Shown here: positions 14,330-20,127 of the stretch, one piece after another | Position numbering within the stretch: the first letter of the stretch is position 1 | Layout: every line of letters begins with the position of its first letter | Origin: Akkermansia sp. | GTDB lineage: Bacteria > Verrucomicrobiota > Verrucomicrobiia > Verrucomicrobiales > Akkermansiaceae | NCBI GenBank assembly: GCA_020047775.1 | Contig: JAIFNK010000111.1 | Coordinates: 1-20,127 of the forward strand | Length of the DNA stretch: 20,127 bases | Reading direction: 5' to 3' | Program-made: the position numbers and the translations under genes | The notes under the pieces: generated by a model | Databases searched by the model: none | What the model was told of the DNA's origin: nothing | Seen by the model: the letters and a program-made list of their open reading frames with translations, nothing else

Positions 14330-15592
14330 ATGTCATACTTATTCTCAAATTTCGGCCAACACCTCGGCAGCGGCAGCGGCATCGGCGAGCTGATGGACGA
14401 TCTCGGCCACGCCCTTGCCAGCGGCGGCCCGGACTTGAAAATGCTCGGCGGCGGCCAACCCGCCCGCATCCCCGAGATGAACGCCGTCTGGCGGCGACGC
14501 CTGCAGGACATCATGGAGGAAATGGGTGGCCTCGAGCGCGCCCTCACCACCTACGACCCGCCCGGCGGAAATCCGCATTTCATCCAGGCCGTCGCCACCC
14601 TCTTCCGCGAGACCTTCGGCTGGGACATCGGCCCGGAAAACGTCGGCATCACCAGTGGCGGCCAGACCGCCTTCTATTTCCTCTTCAACCTGCTCGCCGG
14701 CGAAATGCCCGACGGCACCCGCCGGAAAATCCTCCTCCCGCTCGTCCCCGAATACATCGGCTACGCAAACCAAGGCGTCAGCGGCGACATGTTCCGCGCC
14801 GTCAGCCCGCTCATCGAAAAAACCGGCCCTCACGAATTCAAATACCGCGTCAATTTCGACAAACTCGAAATCACCCCGGACATCGCCGCCATCTGCGCCT
14901 CCCGCCCGACCAACCCGACCGGCAACGTCCTAACCGACGGCGAGATCGCCCGCCTGTCCGCCATCGCGAAACAACACAACATCCCGCTGATCATCGATAA
15001 TGCTTACGGCGCGCCTTTCCCCGGCATCATCTTCGCCGACGCCACGCCGTTCTGGGAGAAGCACGTCGTGCTCACCCTCAGCCTGTCGAAACTCGGCCTG
15101 CCCGGCACCCGCACCGGCATCGTCATCGGCCCGCCGGAAGTCATCCGCGCGCTTGGGTCGATGAGTGCCATCGCCGGCCTGTCCAATCCTAACATCGGCC
15201 AGCAAATCACCCTGCCGCTCATCAAGTCCGGCGAGATCCTCCGTCTCAGCCGCGAGGTGGTGCGCCCGTTCTATCAGGAAAAATGCCAACTCGCCCGCCA
15301 GGCCGCCATCGAGGCCTTCGGCGACGACATCGACTGGTTCATGCACCGCAGCGAGGGCGCGTTGTTCCTCTGGCTCTGGTTCCCCGGCCTGCCGATTTCC
15401 TCGCAGGAACTCTACGAACGCCTGAAAAAACGCGAGGTCCTCGTCATTCCCGGCCATCACTTCTTCTTCGGCCACGAGGACGAAAACTGGCCGCACCGCC
15501 ACGAGTGCATCCGCGTGTCCTACGCCATGGATGAAGCCGTCGTTAGAGACGGGCTGGAGATCATTGCGGAAGAAGTGCGCCGCCTGCGATAA
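14330..15592 (+). CDS. avtA: Valine-pyruvate aminotransferase (transaminase C)
   Basis: This 420-aa protein is close to E. coli AvtA (417 aa) and shares its distinctive segments: MLGGGQPARIPEM (38-50), PEYIGYANQG (140-149), SRPTNPTGNVLTD (191-203), IIDNAYGAPFPGIIF (221-235), LSLSKLGLPGTRTG (250-263), EGALFLWLWF near 343-352 and PGHHFFFG near 379-386. It is a fold type I PLP enzyme; Lys254 is the Schiff-base lysine, with Asn195, Asp223 and Tyr226 as cofactor contacts. The reaction is valine + pyruvate to 2-oxoisovalerate + alanine, at the end of branched-chain amino acid synthesis or as an alanine source, in the cytoplasm. It is transcribed alone and converges on sufD. Confidence 0.95.
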   Translation: MSYLFSNFGQHLGSGSGIGELMDDLGHALASGGPDLKMLGGGQPARIPEMNAVWRRRLQDIMEEMGGLERALTTYDPPGGNPHFIQAVATLFRETFGWDIGPENVGITSGGQTAFYFLFNLLAGEMPDGTRRKILLPLVPEYIGYANQGVSGDMFRAVSPLIEKTGPHEFKYRVNFDKLEITPDIAAICASRPTNPTGNVLTDGEIARLSAIAKQHNIPLIIDNAYGAPFPGIIFADATPFWEKHVVLTLSLSKLGLPGTRTGIVIGPPEVIRALGSMSAIAGLSNPNIGQQITLPLIKSGEILRLSREVVRPFYQEKCQLARQAAIEAFGDDIDWFMHRSEGALFLWLWFPGLPISSQELYERLKKREVLVIPGHHFFFGHEDENWPHRHECIRVSYAMDEAVVRDGLEIIAEEVRRLR

Positions 15593-15597
15593 GGGGC

Positions 15598-15647
15598 ATG
15601 GACGTCTCGTCCATGAGTGGGGACGAGACGTCCCCACCCCCCTTTTT
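15598..15647. terminator. Double-hairpin element between convergent avtA and sufD
   Basis: The first hairpin is ATGGACG-TCT-CGTCCAT (15598-15614, 7-bp stem). The second is TGGGGACG-AGA-CGTCCCCA (15618-15636, arms 8 bp). A C run and TTTTT (15643-15647) follow. The avtA stop is six bases upstream, so it can end avtA mRNA. The T tract is displaced from the stem by six C residues, so termination may be imperfect. The cores of the two hairpins are reverse complements of each other, and the loops TCT and AGA are complementary. Confidence 0.6.
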
Positions 15648-15653
15648 CAGCCG

Positions 15654-16949
15654 CTAAGCCATAGCGATTTTCGCGAATTTTTTGTCGATGAATTTCAGGA
15701 CGAGCTCTTCGACGGGCGCGTTCTTGAGGCGCTCGACGACATCCACGGAGAAGCCGCGGGCGATGAGTTGGCGGGCTTGCACGGGATCAATACCGCGGGC
15801 GCGAAGATAGAAGATTTCCTCGTCGCTGATCTGGGAGGAAGTGCTGCCGTGGGAGCACTTCACCTGGTCGGCGTTGATCTCCAGGCCGGGCATGGAGTTG
15901 GCCTCGCAGGTGTCGCTCATCAGGAGATTGCGGCAGGTCTGATAGGCGTCGGTGTGGTGCGCGTTTTTGTCCACGAAGATGAGCCCGGAGAAAATCGTGC
16001 GGGCCTTGTCGTAGAGGGAATTCTTGTAAAGCAGGTCGGAGTAAGCGCCTTCCGAGACGTGGTGCTGGAAGGTGCGCTGGTCGTATTCCTGCTCATGGGA
16101 CGGGATGGAAACCGAGAGCATGTCCGAGCGCGAGCCGGCGCCTTCGAGGCGGGAAAGCGACTCGTCGCGGACCCAGGAACCGCCGGTGTTGAGGATGAAG
16201 CCGGTGGTCGAGGCGTCCCGGAATGCGGACGTCTCGTTGATCTGGATGACGCGGGTGACTTCGTTGAAATCCTGGATGGCGACGTAATCGAGCTTCGAAT
16301 TCGGACCGGCGGATAGATCGTTGACGGCGATGGCAAGACCGGGCTGCACGTCATCCGCCGAGCGGAAAATATCCACGACGCGGACCTTCGAGCTCTTGCC
16401 CGTGACGATCAGCGTGTGCGGGAAAACGACGGTGTTTTCGCCGCTGATCCAGTGGTGGGCTTCGATGGTTCCCTCGACTTCGACGTTGTCGGGAACGTGG
16501 ACAAACAAGCCGTTGGTTAGGGACGCTTCATGCAGCGCGGAGAATTTCGCGGAGCCGAGGCGGGTCTCTTGCTTCATGAAATGCGCCTGCACCAGATCGC
16601 TGTGAGAGACGAGCGCTTCGGCGAGTGGAAGGCAGATGACGCCTTCCGGGAGGTGGGACTCGACGTGGATGAGTTCGTCGTTGGCGAAGATGAGTTTCGC
16701 GGCGGGCGATTCCAGGCCGGTCGAGCGGGCGATCAATTCATTCGCCCCCGTGCCCGGTGCTTTTTGGAAGTCGGAAAAATCCAACTGCTTGATGCTGGAA
16801 AAGCGCCAGGTTTCATCGCCGCGTTTCGGAGCGGGAGTGGCGAGGAAACGCTGCCACGCGGCCTGCTGGCGGGCGGCGAACCAAGCGGGTAGATAGGCGG
16901 GAGTTTCCGGAGCGGAGTCGAGGAGAGATGGCATTTCGAGAGTGGTCAT
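15654..16949 (-). CDS. sufD: Fe-S cluster assembly protein SufD
   Basis: This 431-aa protein has the right-handed beta-helix core and C-terminal helical domain of SufD. The diagnostic C-terminal motif is VKCSHGSTSSQISDEEIFYLRARGI (from 363), with His367 corresponding to the His360 of E. coli SufD that takes part in cluster formation at the SufB-SufD interface. SufD pairs with SufB and the ATPase SufC in the cytoplasmic scaffold that builds Fe-S clusters under oxidative stress or iron limitation. It is the last suf gene here and is separated from sufB by a HicBA module. Its ATG overlaps the TGA of the hicA remnant (ATGA at 16946-16949). No Shine-Dalgarno is visible. Confidence 0.95.
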   Translation of the reverse strand: MTTLEMPSLLDSAPETPAYLPAWFAARQQAAWQRFLATPAPKRGDETWRFSSIKQLDFSDFQKAPGTGANELIARSTGLESPAAKLIFANDELIHVESHLPEGVICLPLAEALVSHSDLVQAHFMKQETRLGSAKFSALHEASLTNGLFVHVPDNVEVEGTIEAHHWISGENTVVFPHTLIVTGKSSKVRVVDIFRSADDVQPGLAIAVNDLSAGPNSKLDYVAIQDFNEVTRVIQINETSAFRDASTTGFILNTGGSWVRDESLSRLEGAGSRSDMLSVSIPSHEQEYDQRTFQHHVSEGAYSDLLYKNSLYDKARTIFSGLIFVDKNAHHTDAYQTCRNLLMSDTCEANSMPGLEINADQVKCSHGSTSSQISDEEIFYLRARGIDPVQARQLIARGFSVDVVERLKNAPVEELVLKFIDKKFAKIAMA

Positions 16950-17129
16950 TGGGGCGGAGAAAGTTTCTTGATGATGGACTTGGCGAGATTCTCTTTAATC
17001 TCCCGGTGACGTGGAACCGGCTGACAAACTTTGGTTTCCTTGTTTTGATACCAATCGTGACATCCACCGTGACGGATGAGTTCGCAACCGAGTTCCGTCA
17101 ATTTGACGAACGAGGTCAGCTCGCTTCAT
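16946..17129 (-). pseudogene. hicA: HicA mRNA-interferase toxin, broken by a one-base insertion
   Basis: Translating from the ATG at 17129 gives MKRADLVRQ, then the frame shifts. The next frame continues LTELGCELIRHGGCHDWYQN, then KETKVCQPVPRHREIKENLA and KSIIKKLSPPQ, ending with TGA at 16946-16948. The joined product would be 60 aa, a normal HicA with the catalytic-type His in GGCHDWY and the PRHREIKENLAK ending. The ATG-to-stop span is 184 nt, one more than a multiple of three. The extra base is an A in the AAA at 17102-17104. HicA cleaves mRNA and is neutralised by HicB. As it stands, only a short truncated peptide is made. A sequencing error in the A run, or recoding there, cannot be excluded. 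Confidence 0.85.
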
Positions 17130-17314
17130 GCAACTACGAGTTCTTCATGGTGGAGGACACCCGGAATGGCATCGCTGGAAAGATCTTTGTAAAGATCGAG
17201 CAAATGTATTTTCAGATCTTCGAGCGATTCGCCTTGGGTTTGGTAATCAGGATACTCGTCGAGATAGCCGAGAAAATGATCGCCGTCTTTCCACCAGGTG
17301 AATTTAGTTTTCAT
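17126..17314 (-). CDS. hicB: HicB-family antitoxin (short form)
   Basis: This 62-aa protein is a HicB partial RNase-H-fold domain: MKTKFTWWKDGDHFLGYLDE, YPDYQTQGESLEDLKIHLLD and LYKDL, ending in VLHHEELVVA. There is no added DNA-binding domain, as in other short HicB proteins. It neutralises HicA by direct binding. Its TGA overlaps the hicA ATG (ATGA at 17126-17129), the normal coupled arrangement with the antitoxin first. It lies 54 bp after sufB, so it is probably carried on the suf transcript. The lower GC of 16950-17320 compared with sufB and sufD suggests insertion into the operon. Confidence 0.88.
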   Translation of the reverse strand: MKTKFTWWKDGDHFLGYLDEYPDYQTQGESLEDLKIHLLDLYKDLSSDAIPGVLHHEELVVA

Positions 17315-17346
17315 GAGTAATGTTGGTTGTTCGCATGCTCAAGCTT

Positions 17347-17362
17347 GCCGGCTAAAGCCAGC
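17347..17362 (-). repeat. RNA hairpin directly after sufB
   Basis: Read on the minus strand, GCTGGC-TTTA-GCCGGC forms a 6-bp stem. One pair is a G-U wobble, so it pairs fully in RNA but not in DNA on the other strand. It starts seven bases after the sufB stop codon. No T tract follows, so it is more likely an mRNA-stabilising or attenuating hairpin, or a dispersed repeat, than a full terminator. Confidence 0.45.
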
Positions 17363-17368
17363 GGTCCG

Positions 17369-18805
17369 TCAGCCGACGCTGCCTTCCATTTCCAGGTCGA
17401 TGAGGCGCTTGAGCTCGACGGAGTATTCCATCGGGAACTCGCGGACGAGGTCGTTGATGAAGCCGTTGACGGCGAGCGACATGGCCTGGCCTTCGTTGAG
17501 GCCGCGTTGCTGCATGTAGAAGAGCATTTCATCGGAGACCTGGCTGACGGAGGCTTCGTGCTGCGTGGCGTGCTGGTTGCCCCGGACCGTGATGGCCGGA
17601 TAGGTGTCGGTGCGGCTGTGGCTGTTGATGAGCAGCGCGTCGCACTCGGTGTTGTTTTTGCAACCCTTGAGATGCTTCGGAATGAAGACCTGGCCACGGT
17701 AGGTGGAGCGACCTTCGCCGACGGAGATAGACTTGGAAACGACGTTGGAAGTCGTGTCATCGGCGGCGTGGATCATCTTCGCGCCGGTGTCCTGGTGCTG
17801 GCCGGTGTTGGCGAGGGCGATGGAAATCACCTCACCGCGGGCGCGCTTGCCCTTCATGATGACACCGGGATATTTCATCGTGAGGCGCGAACCGATGTTG
17901 CAGTCGATCCATCTCACTTCCGCGTCTTCCATGGCGATGCCGCGCTTGGTGACGAGGTTGAAAACATTGGACGACCAGTTTTGCACGGTGACGTATTGAA
18001 TCTTCGCGCCCTTGAGTGCGACGAGTTCGACGACGGCGGAGTGCAGCGTGGCGGTTTCGAATTTCGGCGCGGTGCAACCTTCCATATACATCAGCTCGGC
18101 ACCTTCGTCGGCGATGATGAGCGTGCGTTCGAACTGGCCGAAGTTTTCCGAGTTAATGCGGAAGTATGCTTGGAGCGGTTGCTTCAGCTTCACGCCTTTC
18201 GGGATGTAGATGAACGAACCGCCGGAGAAAACCGCGGAGTTGAGGGCGGAGAATTTGTTGTCGCCGGTCGGGATGACCTTGCCGAACCACGGGCGGAAAA
18301 TTTCCTCGTGCTCCTTCAAACCTTCGGTGGAGTTGCAGAAGATGACGCCTTGTTTGGTGAGCTCTTCCTTCACATTGGAGTAGGCGGCTTCCGAGTCGAA
18401 CTGGGCTTCCACGCCGGCGAGGAACGCGCGCTCCTGTTGGGGAATACCAAGCCGTTCGAAGGTTTCCAAAACGTCAGCGGGCACGTCGTCCCACGAGCGC
18501 TTGGGCTTCTCGCCGTCGGATAGATAGTAGCGGATGACGTCGAAGTCGATCGCCTCCAGATCCTTGGTCGCCCAGTTGGTGGGCATCGGCTTTTCCAGGA
18601 ATGTCTTGAGCGCCTTGTGCCGGAATTCACGAACCCAGTCGGGGTCGTTCTTCACGTCGGAGATGTAATCGACGGTCGCCGAGGTCAAGCCGCGGCCGGC
18701 GTCGAACTTGTTGCGCTCCGGAAACGTGAAGTCGCCCTTGGTGCGGTCGATGTCGATCGCTTCGCGGGTTTCGTGGTCGAGAACGTCTGTGGTGTCGTAG
18801 GACAT
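17369..18805 (-). CDS. sufB: Fe-S cluster assembly protein SufB
   Basis: This 478-aa protein has typical SufB length and sequence, with [20 protein letters not shown] (171-190), [12 protein letters not shown] (194-205), [12 protein letters not shown] (239-250) and the C-terminal [16 protein letters not shown] segment. Cys388 and the His416-Glu417 pair (QHEAS) have the same 28-residue spacing as Cys405 and His433-Glu434 of E. coli SufB, the residues for nascent cluster assembly. SufB is the scaffold and sulfur acceptor of the SufBC2D complex in the cytoplasm. It follows sufC by 44 bp and precedes hicB by 54 bp. The sulfur-donating partners SufS and SufE/SufU are not encoded in this window. Confidence 0.96.
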   Translation of the reverse strand: MSYDTTDVLDHETREAIDIDRTKGDFTFPERNKFDAGRGLTSATVDYISDVKNDPDWVREFRHKALKTFLEKPMPTNWATKDLEAIDFDVIRYYLSDGEKPKRSWDDVPADVLETFERLGIPQQERAFLAGVEAQFDSEAAYSNVKEELTKQGVIFCNSTEGLKEHEEIFRPWFGKVIPTGDNKFSALNSAVFSGGSFIYIPKGVKLKQPLQAYFRINSENFGQFERTLIIADEGAELMYMEGCTAPKFETATLHSAVVELVALKGAKIQYVTVQNWSSNVFNLVTKRGIAMEDAEVRWIDCNIGSRLTMKYPGVIMKGKRARGEVISIALANTGQHQDTGAKMIHAADDTTSNVVSKSISVGEGRSTYRGQVFIPKHLKGCKNNTECDALLINSHSRTDTYPAITVRGNQHATQHEASVSQVSDEMLFYMQQRGLNEGQAMSLAVNGFINDLVREFPMEYSVELKRLIDLEMEGSVG

Positions 18806-18849
18806 GATAAGAAGTGTTGAGTGATCAGTGAGCAGTGATCAGAAAGAGA

Positions 18850-19602
18850 TCAGGCGAGGGCGGGCTCCTTGAGGAACTCGTAGCCGTCTTTTTCGAGTTC
18901 GTGGGCGAGCTCGGGGCCACCGGAGCGGACGATTTTCCCCTCCGCCATGACGTGCACGTAGTCCGGCTTGATGTAGTCGAGCAGGCGCTGATAGTGGGTG
19001 ATGAGAAGCATGCCGCGGTCCGGGGAACGCATGGCATTCACGCCTTTGGCGACGATCTTGAGGGCGTCGATGTCGAGGCCGGAGTCGGTTTCGTCGAGGA
19101 TGCAGTATTCGGGCTCCAGCATCATCATCTGGAGGATCTCGTTGCGCTTTTTCTCACCGCCGGAGAAACCTTCGTTCACGGCGCGGGCGGTGAACTTGCG
19201 GTCCATTTCCAACAGATCCATCTTCGAGTAGAGATTCTTGTAGTAGGCGACGGCGTCGATGTCCTCGCCCTTCGGCAGGCGGGCTTGCAGCGCGGCGCGG
19301 ATGAAGTTGGCATTCGAGACGCCGGGAACTTCCGACGGATATTGGAACGCGAGGAAGATGCCGCCACGCGAGCGCTCGTCGATGCCCTTGGCGAGGATCT
19401 CCTCGCCGTCCTGAGTCACCGAGCCGGCGGTCACGATGTAGCTTTCATGGCCGGCGATCACCTTGGAGAGGGTGGATTTGCCGGAGCCGTTAGGCCCCAT
19501 GATGGCGTGGACTTCACCCTTCGGGATGTCGAGGGTGACACCTTTGAGGATTTCGGTGCCGTTTTCGAGGGTGGCGTGGAGGTCTTGGATGTGCAGGCTC
19601 AT
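18850..19602 (-). CDS. sufC: Fe-S cluster assembly ATPase SufC
   Basis: This 250-aa ABC-type ATPase has every key motif: Walker [10 protein letters not shown] (36-44), Q-loop FLAFQYP (83-89, Gln87), signature [11 protein letters not shown] (145-155), Walker [12 protein letters not shown] (167-177, Glu171) and H-loop [13 protein letters not shown] (199-211, His203). The ETDSGLD and [10 protein letters not shown] forms are particular to SufC and distinguish it from transporter ATPases. A SufC dimer binds SufB-SufD and drives the conformational change for cluster assembly. It lies 38 bp after the Fur-like gene in the same operon. The gap before it carries an 11-bp direct repeat, AAATTTGAGAT, at 19610-19620 and 19631-19641. 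Confidence 0.97.
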   Translation of the reverse strand: MSLHIQDLHATLENGTEILKGVTLDIPKGEVHAIMGPNGSGKSTLSKVIAGHESYIVTAGSVTQDGEEILAKGIDERSRGGIFLAFQYPSEVPGVSNANFIRAALQARLPKGEDIDAVAYYKNLYSKMDLLEMDRKFTARAVNEGFSGGEKKRNEILQMMMLEPEYCILDETDSGLDIDALKIVAKGVNAMRSPDRGMLLITHYQRLLDYIKPDYVHVMAEGKIVRSGGPELAHELEKDGYEFLKEPALA

Positions 19603-19640
19603 GGGAAGAAAATTTGAGATTGGAGATTTGAAATTTGAGA

Positions 19641-20069
19641 TCAGGCGCTGGCGAGTTTGCCGCGGAGGGTGATTTCCACGTCGTCGATGACGGCCCCGGG
19701 CGGGAGGTTGAGCACGTCGGCGAGATTGACGCCGGGCTTGAAGTCCACGTCGTGGATGACGCCGGTGGTTGCGTCATGGAAATGGCCGTGCTCGCTGAGG
19801 TTCGGGCAGTAGCGGGACGATTCGCGCTCGAAATTCACCTGCCGGATGATGCCGTGTTGGACGAGTGCTTCGAGGCAGTTGTAAACGGTCGCCAGCGAGA
19901 TGTGCGGCAGGCGGTCCTTGACCCGCATGAAGACATCGTTGGCCGTCGGGTGGTTCCGTTGCTGCATCAGCGTCCGGTAAACTTCCTGGCGCTGACGCGT
20001 CATTCGAAGGCCGGAGATCTCGTCGGGGATCTCGATTTCGGCTGGAATATCTGGTGTTTTGCTGACCAT
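19641..20069 (-). CDS. Fur/PerR-family regulator lacking CxxC zinc sites, leader of the suf operon
   Basis: This 142-aa protein is close to the Fur family length. The winged helix covers about 22-82, with the recognition region [20 protein letters not shown] (57-76). The dimer/metal domain follows: [18 protein letters not shown] (86-103). Against B. subtilis PerR, His40, His94, His96 and Asp107 match regulatory ligands H37, H91, H93 and D104, but Asp85 is replaced by Cys88. Both structural zinc CxxC pairs are missing (D99/T102 at the first; none at the C-terminus). Being the first gene before sufCB-D, it probably controls Fe-S assembly in response to iron, peroxide or heme; which signal is not known. 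The numbering-based comparison was done by eye. Confidence 0.9.
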   Translation of the reverse strand: MVSKTPDIPAEIEIPDEISGLRMTRQRQEVYRTLMQQRNHPTANDVFMRVKDRLPHISLATVYNCLEALVQHGIIRQVNFERESSRYCPNLSEHGHFHDATTGVIHDVDFKPGVNLADVLNLPPGAVIDDVEITLRGKLASA

Positions 20070-20117
20070 CGCAGCGGCAAGCTAGAGGTGAGCCGATCAA
20101 TATCAAGAACTATTCCA

Positions 20118-20123
20118 ATTATA
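20118..20123 (-). promoter_or_regulatory. Candidate -10 box of the suf operon
   Basis: TATAAT occurs on the minus strand 49 bp before the regulator's ATG. It lies within AATTATAATTGG, a sequence resembling half of a PerR/Fur box (TTATAAT). A TTGAT-A-TTGAT direct repeat lies between it and the gene. The -35 region would fall outside the window, so this is only a candidate. Confidence 0.35.
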
Positions 20124-20127
20124 ATTT

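Noticed and set aside
15531..16316. 261-aa plus-strand frame opposite sufD
   Set aside because: Antisense shadow of a well-supported SufD; caused by high GC3.
17327..18523. 398-aa plus-strand frame opposite sufB
   Set aside because: Antisense shadow of SufB with no recognisable motif; same for 18835-19617 opposite sufC.
20095..20127. Full Fur or PerR box before the regulator gene
   Set aside because: Only one half-site (TTATAAT) matches; the second half has few matching bases, and the window ends here.

Overview
The window looks like a chromosomal segment of a Verrucomicrobiota bacterium, probably Verrucomicrobiales (Luteolibacter/Haloferula-like). The assignment is an inference. It rests on a PEP-CTERM protein, a long secreted protein with thrombospondin-type-3 (TSP3) Ca-binding repeats, an alpha-solenoid protein with repeated 'W-A-x-x-D-P-x-A-A' units, a RAYT transposase with REP repeats, a suf operon led by an unusual Fur-family gene, and few clear Shine-Dalgarno sites. 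Most of the window is GC-rich (sampled lines of avtA are about 70%, sufB about 60%). The left 7 kb and a short stretch inside the suf operon are near 50% GC, which suggests acquired DNA.

Left third (1-7320): after a partial anchored coiled-coil gene there is a minus-strand operon of five genes, most of them joined by stop/start overlaps. In transcription order these are: a secreted 269-aa protein of unknown function; a 1298-aa secreted polymorphic toxin (signal peptide, TSP3 repeats, long beta-rich middle, pretoxin segment, C-terminal AHH/DUF2380-like HNH nuclease); an Imm11 (DUF1629)-like immunity protein; a small secreted NTF2-like protein; and a PEP-CTERM protein. Upstream lies about 480 bp without genes but dense in inverted repeats, including a nested 113-nt palindrome.

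Middle (7321-15592): an anchored alpha-solenoid protein and an SMP-30/gluconolactonase-type enzyme lie on the minus strand. Then come two paralogous CPBP (CAAX-type) membrane proteases flanking comF, with the comF and second-CPBP 3' ends overlapping tail to tail. A thioredoxin-dependent peroxiredoxin with its own terminator follows. Next is a REP/RAYT island: five tandem 53-54 bp REP units, an inverted REP, the IS200-like RAYT transposase, and two more REP units. It is followed by avtA (valine-pyruvate aminotransferase).

Right quarter (15593-20127): the minus-strand suf operon is ordered fur-like regulator, sufC, sufB, hicB, hicA (frameshifted), sufD. SufBCD forms the Fe-S assembly scaffold. 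No sufS or sufE/U is present here. A HicBA toxin-antitoxin module sits between sufB and sufD with ATGA overlaps on each side, and hicA has one extra base that breaks its frame. The Fur-like regulator has lost every CxxC zinc site and has a Cys where PerR has its metal-binding Asp.
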